From Sanderia malayensis (Eukaryota > Cnidaria > Scyphozoa > Semaeostomeae > Pelagiidae), in NCBI GenBank assembly GCA_013076295.1, contig RQOL01000024.1:1915435-1979434 (forward strand): a stretch of DNA of 64,000 bases, in the 5' to 3' direction. Below the pieces are notes generated by a model, which made no database searches, was not told the origin of the DNA, and saw only the letters and a program-made list of their open reading frames with translations. The translations under genes and the position numbers were made by a program. Positions 22,665 to 36,700 of this stretch are shown here, piece after piece (positions within the stretch are counted from its first letter, which is position 1; each line of letters opens with the position of its first letter).

Positions 22665-23289
22665 TCAATATTTTTAAAAACATTCTTCGAATATTACTGA
22701 TGATTTAGCACACTGAATTTTACGTAGATATTAAAGTCATTTCTGTCGCTACAAGCTGCACATTATCTGATTTTATTTGATGTGTACATGGGTGTACATG
22801 TGCTAATGAAGCCAATGTGATGAAATTAGATTGAAACCTATATATAGAAGAATGAAACCCGAAAATAATTGAAACTCGCACACAATTATGAAGCCAATAA
22901 AATGCAGGAAACCAAAGAATGTTGAGATGAAACCAATCCAATAAACCCCAATTTATGAGCCGCGCCCTCTTGTTACTCGTGATAACGAGACTTGGCCTCG
23001 TTATGGTAATGTTGTTGATTGATTCATCAATGTGATTTATGTGTTTTGTCTTGTGTTGAGTTTCACTGAAGGTTTCTGCATTTTTGGTTCTGCATGATTA
23101 GGATTGAAAAACATCAGAGCTATGTCTGCGTAAAAAGAAGTTCATACTGAGACCATGTATTTCGAATTATTTATGGATTGGTATTAACAAAAGATTTTAT
23201 CACGCTGTTAAAAGTATTTGTTGTTTCTCTTATTTGGTGAAAATGATTTAAGCTTCCCAGAGGAGTTTATTGCGTTTTTTATCTGAAGT
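22665..23289. other. Spacer between UBE2J1 and the Regnase-like gene
   Basis: 3' flank of UBE2J1 and 5' flank of the next plus-strand gene. AATAAA-type signals occur near 22896 (CCAATAAAATG) and 22939. No exon or repeat recognised. Confidence 0.4.
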
Positions 23290-26200
23290 ATGGCTGACAA
23301 CGTAAAAAAGTGTTCATTTGATGTTTATGTGAAGGAAAGTCGCCTGAAGGAAGTTGAAGAAAAGATCGATCGTATCAAAGATTTATTTAATGTTGAACTA
23401 AAATATGGATCGAATCAAGGAAAGCAATACATGGTTAATCCTGGAAAATGGTTTGAAGTTGTTGGGTGCCGTGAAAATGCCAGCAAAGCAAGGGTGAATA
23501 TTAAAACCACATTTAGGCCCTCTATCTTGTTTTCATCCTGCGGCTTGCCAGACACATGCGTGAAAATATACGCTTTTCAAGTCCACACTTGTTAGATATA
23601 TTAGAGTAAAGAAGTACACAAAAATAATATGCTAAGGCTGTTAGAATATCAATTAAGAATTTGTTACTCATTATGTCGTATTTAATTATAGGAATATGTC
23701 AAGGGCTTATCGAACCCAGAAGAAGTTGTTCGTTTTCGAATCCCCGACACGCTGTTCGAATGTTTATCGATAAAGTCGCCTGAGTTGGAACGAGAAACTG
23801 CTGCGATTATTTCATTTACAAATAATGGCGAGATAGTCGAGATAAGTGGAGGGATATCAAGGGTAACGAAAGCAGCGATGAATATTGAACATGCCATCAA
23901 TTTGTTTATAGAGCAGCAAAACATAGTGAGAACGGAACCAAACTCCAACATTGAACACAACCATGAAACTGTTGGATTAATTTTTAATACATCAAATAAT
24001 AATTTCCATTCCACTCAAGATGCTGAGACTGATCCGAATGTTTTACAGTCACAGTGTTGCATTCATGAACAACAAAAATCGTCAACTATAGTTGATGATG
24101 ATTTTCGTGGCAATTTGGATAAGCAACAACAAAGTTGTAGTAATTGTACTAACAATAACATTGCTAATGGTAGTGGTACTATCCAGGAAACAAATGACAA
24201 TAATTTGAGTGCCGAATTAATGGAGTTTGGATTGAAACTTGGCTACAGCGAAGACGAAGTAAAAGGAGCAATGAAGAAACTTGGAAACGAAACTGCGGTG
24301 AATAAGAATGAATTACTACACGAACTCATCAAAGCATCCACATCTGCTAAACAGATTGGAAAGAGTGAAGAAATGAAGACTGAGAATTCTGCTGGTTATC
24401 CAAGGCCAATGGATACAAACATATTGAGACATGTTGTTATTGATGGCAGTAATATTGCTATGAGGTGAGTGAGTTGTTCCTCCGCCAACCACCGCAATCT
24501 ACAGCCTTTTTCGCTAATTTGTTCTTATTTTCCAGTGGTGCCATCAAGCATCAACGACAAAATAATCAGTTGAATGAAAATATGACTGATTGTGAATGTT
24601 CAAACAAATGAACAATGCGATAAACTTCTAAAATCCAAAATATCCAAGCTTTTTCGAAAAAATAATCCAAGAAAATCCATCAGCTCAAAAATCCAAGACT
24701 TGGATAAAATCCCAAGTCTGACAACCCTGCTACATACGTACACAACTTCTCGTGTACAACCGCGGCTCATTTTCCCTAACAAGCAACCAGACATTGTTTG
24801 ATTTTATCCTACGCAATTCTTTATTTGGTCTCTTTATCTGAGATATCTGATAGAACTGTGGGATATGGTGGGAAATTCACACATATATTCAAGTCAAATA
24901 TCTTGTGTTATTGGTTTTGATGCTTTAATGCCATTTGCAAATATTGTAAATAAGGGATTTATCACTTTGGGAAATTTACGCATTGTTAATACCACCGGAA
25001 TTCAATAAAATAGCTCAGATTCCAATCATTCAATTCTTACACCATCGCAGACAAGGCTGGTTAAATAGGGGATAAAGAAAATCTTAATTTAATAATTACT
25101 TTAGAGTATGAACCTTGCCAATTATTTTCCAACCCTTTCTGTCCAATTTCCTTCACTACATGATTCATGAATGGTTGCGCTGACTTGAAGACAAATTCTT
25201 GAGAAATTGAGAAATAATATCCAATATTTGCGCAAGTTTAATTGTCACAATAAATCATTATAAAGTGATAAAAAGGCAATTATAGTTATTATTTTCTGCC
25301 ATGTCTATAATAATATACAAATAGCATAATTTTATCACCAAAATATAATATAATAATGACATTCCAACACAGCGTATTTAAATCCAGTGACGAGTTGAAA
25401 ATTGCATGATCACAACTTGATCAAAGATATTGCCACATACTTGGCATTGTTTTGTTGATTTTTCTTCAAAACATTTCGTCAAAGTTAGCAGCATGAAACT
25501 CGAGCTTTGCAAAGGATATGTATCTGGTCCACGATCTGTTTTGTGTTCCAATCGATGATTTTGGGGTAAAGCGGGAGCTTGTTTACCATGCGAACTCTCC
25601 CCTGGCGATCCAATGATGCGATCGCAATTTATTGACGTAACTTGAAAGCGGAATTTTCATTGGATACGAGTCTAAAATGTTAACCAATAGGAAAGTCTTT
25701 CTGCTCGAATGACTGCGAATGATTCAGAGTTATAAAGTTCAAGTCAAAGATGGTTAAAAATCAACGCCGAGTTATGAATATTAGCAAATACCAAGGTCTA
25801 CAGAAAGTTGATTGAATCTACTTGAAAATCAATCGTGTTGAAAAAACAGACAAGGAAATTTAATTAAATAAAATTGTCTGATGTGAAGGAGTGACTAGAT
25901 AAAATTACTTTCAAATCATTTCTGAGAGCGTCTGAGAATGCAACACAAGATAAAGTGAAAAACCAAACTTTTACCACATCATTGTTTTGAGCCTAGCAGA
26001 TCTTTTATCTTATATCCGCCTTAAAATTCCACGTGTAATTTTACTAGTAGTGCAGATATCATTCGACATGTTTCTGATTGTTTCTATTTTCATGCAGCCA
26101 TGGAAAGAACGTGGTATTTTCATGTCGAGGCATAGCCATCGCTGTTGACTGGTTTCGAAAACGAGGCCACAAGGTGACAGTATTTGTGCCGAATTGGAGA

Positions 26201-27553
26201 AAAGAAGCCTCGAAACCGGACACCCCAATAGTGGACCAGGACGTATTGAGTCAATTAGAGAAAGATGGTATACTAAGCTATACACCATCACGAAGAATTC
26301 AAGGTAAGCTGGTACAGTGTTATGATGATCGGTATATTGTAAAGCTTGCGTTAGAAACAGATGGAGTCATTGTGTCAAATGATCATTTTCGTGATCTACA
26401 AGAAGAAGGACAAGATTGGAAAAGTTTTATCGAACGTCGTTTGTTGATGTATACGTTTGCAAATGAAAATATGTTTATGCCTCCCGATGATCCACTGGGA
26501 AGACATGGACCTTCACTTGACGAATTTCTGCGCACAACCGGAGAACAACATAAATTGAGACAATGTCCATATGGTAGGAAGTGCACATTTGGTCACAAAT
26601 GCAGATTCTTTCACCCTGAACGCTCGTCTTATTCAAACACGTTGAGAAGTAAGTCGTTTCTCAATAACCCAATGTATTCAGTTCACCAGCAACAAAGCCC
26701 ACAGCAACAACAACAACAACAAATTCCAGGCCGACCTCGTTCTGATCCAATTCAACCAAATGCCTATGGCGTCCAGGATGCCAACAGGCAGAGACCAATC
26801 AGCTTGCCTAATCTGGAACAACTGTGGATATCAAACCCGAATCCGAATGCTAATCCAAATCCAACTCCAAATCCGAATTCCAATCCGTTTGTTCATGTGA
26901 ATTCGATTCAGCCACACAATGGTCAAAGCAGACCTGTGTCTGGACCCCCATTCCAAGAAGGCCAGAACATGATGCCAAATTCAAATGGGAATGCACCGCG
27001 CAGACTCAGTGGTGAATTTACGCACTTTTCAATGCCACAGGGCGGACAATACGTTCAGCAAGTGTTATTAACAAGACAAATGGCCCAACAAACAACTGGA
27101 GATTATGTTGGAAGGCCGTTATCATCAGATTTCAGTAGCAGACCTCCATCTGAAGATTTCAGTTATTGCAGTGGTAGTAGTAGACCAGAGTCTGGGGAAT
27201 ACGCAAGCCGGCCTAACTCTGGCGATTACGGTGGTACTGCGCCGTGGAATAATGGCCTAGCTGCTTATCAAAGGCCCGTATCATTTGGATCTGGTGCCGT
27301 GCACCCTAATCAGATACCGTATTTTGACACGAGAAACTTTTATCCCGTCAAAGGATTCTATAAGAATCGAGCTCCACCAATGCCTGAGACGAAAGAAGAG
27401 ACAAGAATTACAAATGGGCTGAACAGAATGGATCTACTTGATAAGTTACGTGAATTATTCCCAGATCATTTTGATAAGATATTATCAATATTGAGAAACC
27501 ATCCGGACATAGCAAGCGTTGAAGATGCGGCATATCTAATCATGAATGAATAG
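23290..27553 (+). CDS. Regnase/ZC3H12-like endoribonuclease with N-terminal KH-like region
   Basis: Predicted NYN/PIN RNase that cleaves mRNA, as Regnase-1 does. Three exons, 23290-23493, 23692-24464 and 26098-27553, keep frame (810 residues). Residues about 5-150 resemble the paired KH-like region of N4BP1/KHNYN ([20 protein letters not shown] at the exon 1-2 join). About 240-290 is a UBA-like helix set ([14 protein letters not shown]) as in ZC3H12 proteins. From about 314 is the NYN domain with VIDGSN (Asp319), YDD (402-403) and SND (421), the acidic catalytic set. [12 protein letters not shown] follows, then a CCCH finger C482-x5-C488-x5-C494-x3-H498. About 530-740 is Gln/Asn/Pro-rich, including a poly-Gln run and an NPN repeat. 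The C-terminus (about 755-810) matches the conserved ZC3H12 tail, [10 protein letters not shown] type. The combination of N4BP1-type and ZC3H12-type parts is unusual in my experience. Confidence 0.85.
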
Positions 27554-30500
27554 TCGATATCCAACATTCGCATATATAATGGCTTGTATAGCAAAGAGAT
27601 ATGCTACACAGTTGTATAGAGCTACTGTTGGATTGGCTGTCAATTTGGTGTATGCAGTCATAGCTCGTAGTCGTAGCTACAACGGCCGTATAACTCAGTA
27701 CACACTAATGGCTGTTGGTATGCAGTGTCTTGGCGTCTCTCCAAAACAAGTACCTCTTGCAGAGATGGCTCCAAGCTGGGTATCAAAATATGACTGGCCC
27801 TGCTCGCTCCCATTCCGGAGCCAAGCTTGGATTTAGTCACGGTGTATGTTGATGTCGGGCATTGGTGTGCCACAGGCAAAAATAACAACAACGTGCAGGG
27901 CGAACGATCGAAAGGATCATTTTCTCGTTTTTTGTATTGGTTTGATATTTTGTTTGAGTAGAAATTGCAGTGTAATACAACAGACATAAATGAGTCACTT
28001 GCTGATCGAATCTACGAAACTAGACTCACGTGTCTGTCATGTATTTTTAGTTTGTGCTACTCTGGTTGGGTTTACACGGCGAATATCTTGTAAATACAAT
28101 TCTGATTTTTAGGCAGCTGTTTTTATCTCACAATGTATCTTAAATGTTTGAAATTTGACAAATGTGACAATTTTAATTAGCATATTTAGTTTTTTTGATA
28201 TTTTTATGATTTTGTACGACAATTCGAATTTTATTTGCAATTCTTATAAATTCAGAAGGAGTTTCCTATTTTTCTATGTAGTTTAGTAAGTACAGAAGCA
28301 ATGTTTACAGTTAATCAAGACTTGGCAATATGAATTATTTTGTGTAATCACAATCGAAAAATTTTCTTTATTTTGTTTTATTAGTTTCCAATAAGGGCTA
28401 TTTTACAAGACCAGTGGATCATTTTATGGCCCTTAATTTATCCCAAAATATTTTTCAACGTCAGTATTATGTTAATGTTATTTTTGCAGTATGCAATGGC
28501 ATCATTGCATGAGTTTTGGCAGTGAACTGAATAAACCCTTGCCACTGATCCAAACGTCTTGTATCTAACCTTCTGAAATAATAATAATGATGACAATGAT
28601 AATAATGAATGAAAATTTATGAAATGGTGTAGGCCATTTTATAAGTTGTAGTACCTGATTACAGGTTGATCGTAATACCGTTTGAGGATATTCTCTTCGT
28701 AAGAGATGACATCGTTTAATTTTCCATATTCAAATTACTTGGGCATTCGTTAACTTTATATGCTATGTGTGTGTGTCAATAATTATGTAATCTGGTATCC
28801 AGGTATTTTCACGTATTCACCGTTTCTTGTAACCATTCGCATTTTTAACCATTTTATATACCTGTTATATGTACAAATCCCTGAGAAGATTCCACATAGA
28901 TCTCCCCGATTATACCACTGGTCTTTGCAAATCCCTGAGAAGATCCCACATAGATTCCTATTGGCCTCTTGAGAATTCCGTTATGACAATTACCTCAATT
29001 CTTATGCCTGATTACATATGCACTGGGGTATTTCAAAACATTTGTTGTTGGATCTTGTTCAACTCAAATAGGCCATCATAAATTGAAGGCACACTAACTG
29101 TGATTTGAAAATTTCTTTCGTCAAAGTAACATTTTTTACAAGTATCTATTCCAACTAAAACTAAAATTTGACAACGTTTAAATATTTACCAGTAGGTACG
29201 CGTTGTCTTGTTATGTAATTCATTTTGCTAACTTTAGCCCACGTAATATTTGATCTAATTAAGTTGATATTTTTATGCTATAATATTTTTTCTATAATCT
29301 ATTTTTAATTGCTCAGAATAACTTGGTAATTAATGAAGTATTTCATACGATATTTTATAACCGATTTCCATACTAAGTATTTTAATATGATAGAATTGAA
29401 TCTCTATTATTAGTTGGCATGTCCTAAAGGTCGGAAATGGCTCATCTCCGTACGATATATCCCATCTACATTTTCCGGACACCATTAGAGTTCCACGGAA
29501 ATGTCATGGCATGCTTTGTAGAGATTCATTTCTAATGTCACATGTTTTGTTATCTTTGGCATTGTCATTATCATAATTGTATTTCTATTATTATTTTTTG
29601 TTATTCTTATATGTTATCATGTGTAATTAATGCAATTGTAAGTTTGTTATTTTTGTTTTTACATTCCTGCTATGTGCTGCCTGTTTGGGCTCCTTGGAAT
29701 TCTAACTGCTGCATATTGTATTCAACAACAAACATGTATGTAATTCACTCAAATGGACAACGAAAAGGAAACATCCAAAAAGCATTTTAAGGTATGTTTC
29801 ATTGATTAAATCAATTTTTAAGTCTTCATTTAATTTCATTGAGCGCATGCGTTATTCAAAAACCCCCACATGCAATATATCAGAGCATTTACATGTGACA
29901 TAAATATCACAAAAGATTAAGCATTGAAAGAAGAATTGCCGCTGTTTCGATACTTTCACATCGAAGAAGTTTTCCTCGCCGCTTGGCAAGTAAGCTGAGC
30001 TGTTCAATTTAATACCAATTCTGAGCTGTTCGAATTTAATACCAATCAGCAGCTCATTGGTATTAACTTTGATGATTAATGGAACTTAAAAAACAAAAAT
30101 TGTGTAAATTGATTTAAACATTTTTTGAAGAAGCCCGGTTCCGATAAAATTTCGCCAAAAAACGGCGAAACCCTATCTTCCCCGGGGGAACCTATGCCAC
30201 GTACCGAGCAGCCACTAAAGCTCACGTTTTCATAATTTTTAGCAATGGAGATAGCTACTGATCTCCAGCAGAAGAAAGAGCCGAAAATTCCCAGCAGCAT
30301 TTGGTACGAGCAATGGTCACCATTGAATTTTCTAACCCCTTGAAAATACGTCCAACTTTGGTTATGAATCACAGGCGGGAAGTGCACTGTGTACGCATGC
30401 GATCTGCAACAAAGTTCATTAGAAATTTGTGGAGGTCAACCCAACCGTAAAAAAGGGACAATAAATTATTGACAATAACTTGGTGCAAGCGTAAACTACA

Positions 30501-30762
30501 CGACTTATCCTTTTCCGCTTTTCCTGATATTTTGTCTTTTCCTTTCTGGTCAAAACATTCACATCACAGATTTTTGTCACAGCCTCCATTACAATGAATT
30601 TCCATGTTTGAAAAAGAGTTCATACATTTGGATTCAGGAAGATGAATATTCATCTGACTTCTGGTGGCTAAGAAAGAGCGATGTACAAGAATTTTGATGG
30701 TATTTGGGCTTCATCTCCGACAATTATGCTCGTATAGCGAAGTATACATCATAACCTAAGGC
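27554..30762. other. 3.2-kb intergenic region downstream of the Regnase-like gene
   Basis: Contains the 3' UTR of the Regnase-like gene and the promoter side of TRAPPC10. AATAAA occurs near 28530. A tandem duplicate of about 50 bp (ACAAATCCCTGAGAAGAT type) lies at 28873-28957, and a short repeat (GAGCTGTTC...TTTAATACCAAT) at 29997-30048 with an inverted GGTATTAA after it. A minus-strand frame at 30076-30387 matches nothing known to me. No gene called. Confidence 0.45.
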
Positions 30763-33700
30763 ATGGACCTCAAACTAATCGTAACAAGTAAGTTGCATGT
30801 TTCTATTCTCAATGACGGCATTCCTATATTCTCTGTCGCTTGCAGGAGGGCCTAGGTTCCCCACCACAGCCTGACTGACTTTTTCTTCTTTGCCCTTGCG
30901 GGATATGCTCCACGCCCCCTAGCCTTCTCGTGCGTATACTTGCATTATCTACTACTATTAATACAACATACCTATAGTTTTATATTGCATTTTCTCCTGT
31001 CATCTCTATTTACAATGCTCTTGGCGTGCATCTGATCTGAATCCTGTCAATTCTTTCGTTTTATATTGCGATCATCATATCTATCGATGCAACATTGTAT
31101 CTGCCCGCAAATCTTCATTTCTTCTTTCCTATTTTAAAATCTAGCCCGTTTAATCTTTAATTGCTTTTTTTCAACTATTTCAAGACTTTGGGGATGATGA
31201 ATTATACACTCCACTGTCAAAAGAAATCGAAAGACGCTTGCCATCAAGATCTGTTGAATGGAAAAGGTAGTCAGTTTGTTTTTAGATGCATACCATTGGT
31301 TTTGAAAATTTCCTTAAGCAATAAATTTTACATATGATGACTTTTGTCTGTTTACTTTCAGGTCATTTGGTCGATCGGCCAAGACGGTTTGTCTTAAGGC
31401 ATCGTTTACAAGGTATAACATTGAGACGTTAGCAGGAACGTCAGAAGGAAGTGTAAACAAAAAGCCATTTCTGCATATCTATTGGACGTCTTGCATGGTA
31501 AGACAGTTTCTTCTTGTAATTTGTTATTATTTTCTTTATAATTTGTAACTCTACCCTACATCACTTTTAATGAAATGATCATTTTATTTATTAACTTTCT
31601 TTAATAGGAAAATGATGACTTCAGAAATAAAACAAAACAAAAGATTCAGAATTGGCAGCAGAATTTGAAATCCAGAGACATTCACGAATGGCTTGTTATT
31701 CAAGTTGTTACTCAGGATTTATCAAAGCAAAACAGAACAAAAATCACTTTGCCAAGGAGTAGTGTATTCGATAAAATCAAAAATGATATCTGTGGAAAAA
31801 ACCAATTAAGGTCAGACAATTTCTCTGTTAATATACTTACCACAACAATTGGGGGCAAACTGTCCACCCCCATTGCTGCTACAATCATGTGTTTATATGT
31901 AGTGGATGCTCTGTATGCTAGACAGATAATTTAATAGGTATGGTTATCTTGATTTGATTGCAGATGTGCGCAACTTTGGGAACCAGACAAAGAGACATTG
32001 TCAACAAAGTCGGCAGAGTCATGGGATGCATTGGTTTCCCAATTGCGTGATCTTCTTCTTGAATCAATCAGTGAACATCTTACTAAATTTGAAGAAAAAG
32101 TTCGCACTCAACGAGAGAAATATTCTCACCCAGATTGGTCATTTGTTGAATATCTTAAATTAAATGCAAGTATAATTTTTGTGTTTTGCCTTTGTTAAAT
32201 GTGTCCTAGCAGCTATCACCACCCATAGTTGTCTATGGCAACCCCTGTACTTGCAAATTGCAAACCTTTGCATTTCACATGCCCACCTTTATGTTACTTT
32301 TGCCCACCTTTATTGTACTACTGGTTACCTTGATCTTATCATTGACCACTTTTGTTGGAGATGTATATTATTATGACACTGAATTGTTTGTTTCAATTTG
32401 CAGGAGGAATTAGCAATAATATATAAAAGTGTGACGTTACACGAAGATGCTTTGATTCAGTATGATGAACTGGATGCACTTTTTTCCCAATTTGTTGTCA
32501 ATGGAAAAATCAAAGGTTTTTTCTTATTTCCGTATAATCTCAATTAAATCATTTAAGTCCATTCAAACTACAATTAAATTGATCTGAGTTAATTCAATCT
32601 GGATTAATCTGAAATAATCTGGATTAATTTGAATTTGAAGGGAGGCCAACTTGGTTGGATCAGTTTGCAATGAAGTTTGACTGTTGGGATGGAATATCAT
32701 TACATAAACAAGCAATAAGATATTATCATGATATTGTTTACAATGGAACTGCAACATTGATTGAGTTAAGAAATTATCTGTTTATGAGACAGTGGCAAAT
32801 GTTGACTAAAATCATCAAAGATGCTGAGGTTATTCACCGTCTTCTGGAATTCCTTTTTACTGTCATCAATGAAATCAAGATATTACAGGTTTTCAAATTT
32901 AATTTCTTCAATTTTTAAACATCCAAATTTTCCCATTTTGTCATATGTTCTCCCATCTTTTATGTTTTTTGACTTTCTTTTATTTCTTCTTCCATTCTCC
33001 AATCTTGCATTCTTGTACATTCTCGTATCTTTCTGCACGGTTCTGCTATTCAATGACTTTTAATAGAATTAGAACACCCTCTCCCCCTATAATGCTCTAT
33101 GTTTTTATTTTAATAGATTGATGTACCTGACTATATTTCTGCTTGTTGGGTTGTTTCATCATGTCTTGAATTTGTGAGAGTATTTGAAAAGAAGGAAATT
33201 ACAGACCAACAAGCAGTTGCTTGTTTTGCACAAATATACGATTATTCACGAGAGAAATTGTTATTAATTGGCGAAAGTTTCAACCTACTTCCATCCGAAG
33301 AAGCTGCCAAATCAACAAATGATATTGCCGCTGGTCTGTGCAAGACATACCAAGTAAAAGATGACAGCTGCTCTGGTTCAAAGTCATTGCTCAATGCAAT
33401 ATCAAGCAAGAAGGCTTTTGAGCAACTGTATTTGCAGTTATGTGAGAAAACCAGATTGCTATACACTAAGGTCGGAAGACATAGATTTGCTATGAAAGTT
33501 GGCATAGATTTGGCAAAGTTTCATTTGAGACAGAAAGATTATTCATTAGCTGAAGTGTTTCTTGAGCGAGCACTGCATACGTTTCGGCAGACGAGATGGG
33601 AGGTATTGCATATTGATGTGTTAGAACCATTAGCAGATTGCTTGTGCCATTTGAAAATGTCTGAGCGATATCTCTGGTCATTAGCCTGCTTGTCATGCAC

Positions 33701-36700
33701 AAAAACATTGCCAGTTGAGAAAAGATTACATTATGGGAAGGAATTTCTAAGGATTACCAAAGAGAAAGACGACAAAGTTCATACCATCAATACAGAGCCA
33801 TTGATTAGTATTGAAGATGTGAAAATTTCTCTTGTTAAAGAAATTGGTCATATTGGTGAAATTATAAGTGTTATTTTATGTTTGCAAAGTAATTTGCCAT
33901 TGGAGTTCAACTGTGATGGAATGGATATAAGGGTGAGATATATGGAGACGGATCATCAAAATAGATCATTTGAAGTTGATGGAGGTAGTGTGGATACTAA
34001 GTTAACTCAACAGACTACACAATGGTCAGAGATATTGCCAAAGCCTGTTGCCCAAAGCCCGGATGAAAGTGAACGGGGTAAAGTTAGTCTTCTGCAAAGG
34101 ATAAGATCACGGCGAGGAGGAGCAAAGCAAAATGACGCCACAAATGTTAATGATAATGATAATAACGAGAAATCTCCATCAGCAGATAATATGCCAACTG
34201 CAAAACGAGGCCAGTCGTCGAAGGGAAGGAGGCTGGATATGAATACCAGTGCAGGTCCAAATATGGAGAAGACGACTTTAGCAGAAATGGCGAAAACAAT
34301 CACACTGAAAGATAAAGCAGAAGAAAGATTGAAGAGTTCAGAATTGACAAGAAATGCATCATCCTCATCATCCAGCTCTCTTTCAAATGTTTCAATTGTA
34401 AGTGATTTATCAGAATCAAATCAGGACAGTAAATTGGAAGATAAAAAATTGGAGAGGGAATCCAATGATTATGATGTTGGTAATGTCAGTCATTTGAATA
34501 ATACAATGCAAACTGTTGATGTACAGAGGGATTTGGATGAAGAATCAAAGACTGACAAAAGTCTTGTCAATGAAGGTCAAGATAATATGGAAACTGTTCC
34601 TATACTTGACCAAGAATCAAACAACATGGACAGAAAGGATCCGGTCTCTAACACAGTGGAACCCATTGCAGTGGAACCCAATGCAGCGAATACGAAAGCA
34701 GCGGATACCAACGCAGTGGAACCAAATGTGGCGGAATCTAATTTAGCGGACGCTACCAGATCAAGTTCTAATGGCTGTGATACAGTTGATGGTGATGTGA
34801 AAGTTAATGTCAAAGAGAGAATTAGGATGTTAAATGAAGCTGAAAATATTGCCCCAATCAAGTAAGTCATCTTCTGCTTAATCCCATCAACCTGCTACTT
34901 TATACCTGCATCTTGTTGTCTTAGAGCTACAACTGTTGCTATTATTTTATGCAGATGTGAAAAGCAAGAAAGAAAAGTCAATTTTGATCAAGTTGAAGAT
35001 GATATTTTTGATATTGAGGAGGAAGAAGAAATTCTTCCCACCAAAAAGCTGGAATCTTCATCAATAATTATTCAACCTGGTTTCAATTCAGTTTCACTAT
35101 CAGCCAAGGTTTGGTCGCACTTATATTCTCTGATAATTTAAATAGATCTCCAACATCCTTGGATTTCGGCTTCTTACTTTGATTATGTAGAATACATGGA
35201 CCATGTGCACAATGTGTGGAAAATAGACAGAATAAAATTCTGTTATAATTAGTTATAATTATATTCTATAATTTTATTTTTTCCATGTATATTTTATTCT
35301 TTCATGTTGAGAATGGATTGAATTTAATTATAATTAATGATTATTTTTTGTCCATTCTTTACATGAACTATTTTGTCAAATGCTATTATTCACACGTTTA
35401 TTAATATTTGAAGCTTGACCTACATTTCTCAAATTTTTTATTACTTTTTTGCGTCATTTTTTAACATCAGCTGTCTCCCTTTTATATCTGATTTCGCATC
35501 CTGTGAACTGCTTGAACATTTTTCTATCTTTGTGTTCTTTTTCTCATTTTTCGGCATATCCATCCATCCACTGCTACTGGGTCCATCTGATCTGACCTAA
35601 CTGGTTATTTATTTTCAATTTATTTTCATTTATTTTAGGTATTACACGAAGGTCGATATGCATTGCAGTCATTAAGCTGTAGAATCGGAAATGTGATTTT
35701 ATATCATCTTCTGGATTTGCCAAGAACATCCAGAGCATTCTTTGTTGTCTCCGACCCACCGAAATTCACATGGACACCGACTCACTTGGGTAAACATGTC
35801 TTCAATATCTTCAACCATTTAAGTTATTATTCTGCTTATATTCTGGTGTATAAGATTTTGTTATTTCTAATAGAATACAATGGGATATTTCATCAAGGAG
35901 ATTTTCTCACTTCTCAAACAATCTGTGAAGAAACTTTTAACTTGCTTTTTTACAGCTGAATGCTTGTTGCTCGGCAGCAAACAACGAATCCACGTCACTC
36001 TTTCAAATGGACCTGGTCATATCCCAGCATCCTCTGTCATTCGAATGTCAACCACATCCGGTTTGGAATTTTTTCCAGTTTCACCAAGCTCCGTATTTGT
36101 CTATTCACTGAATAAAAAGGATGAACCAAAAGAAGGTGCATTGCAAATTGAATTAGAGAGCTCATCTAGCCAATCAGCATTAATGTATCTGCCTGAATGT
36201 GGTTCATACGAAATGGTTGATTTATTCTTTGATGTTTGTGCACCTGTGAGCGATTCACACCTCTCTGATCACATGAGAAAGCACGAGGTTCGTATGTGTT
36301 TCTTTTATACCCCCCCCCCCCCATCTTTGTGTATCAGCTGAATCTGATTAAGTATCATTTTTCTACTCTCTCTTCATAGATCTTGTTTGACTGTCTTTGG
36401 CTGAATGAAATAGTTAATGCTAAAACTAAGCTGGAAAGCATTTTCTACGAGCCATTTACAATTGATTACGAATATCATACAAGCCAAGGAGGGTGAGATT
36501 TCTACCATCGTCTGACCATGATGATCACTATGAACTTGTATACATTAAGTCTCCGCATTTAAGACTTAATCCTGCTGCATAAAACAATAAGAGGGACAAT
36601 TGTCTTTTGTTCAAAGACAACAGGCGCATCAAAAGTCTTATTTCTTATATGTGGGAAGATACTGTGTGTTTTGTTTCAAGTAACACACTCTTATCAATCT

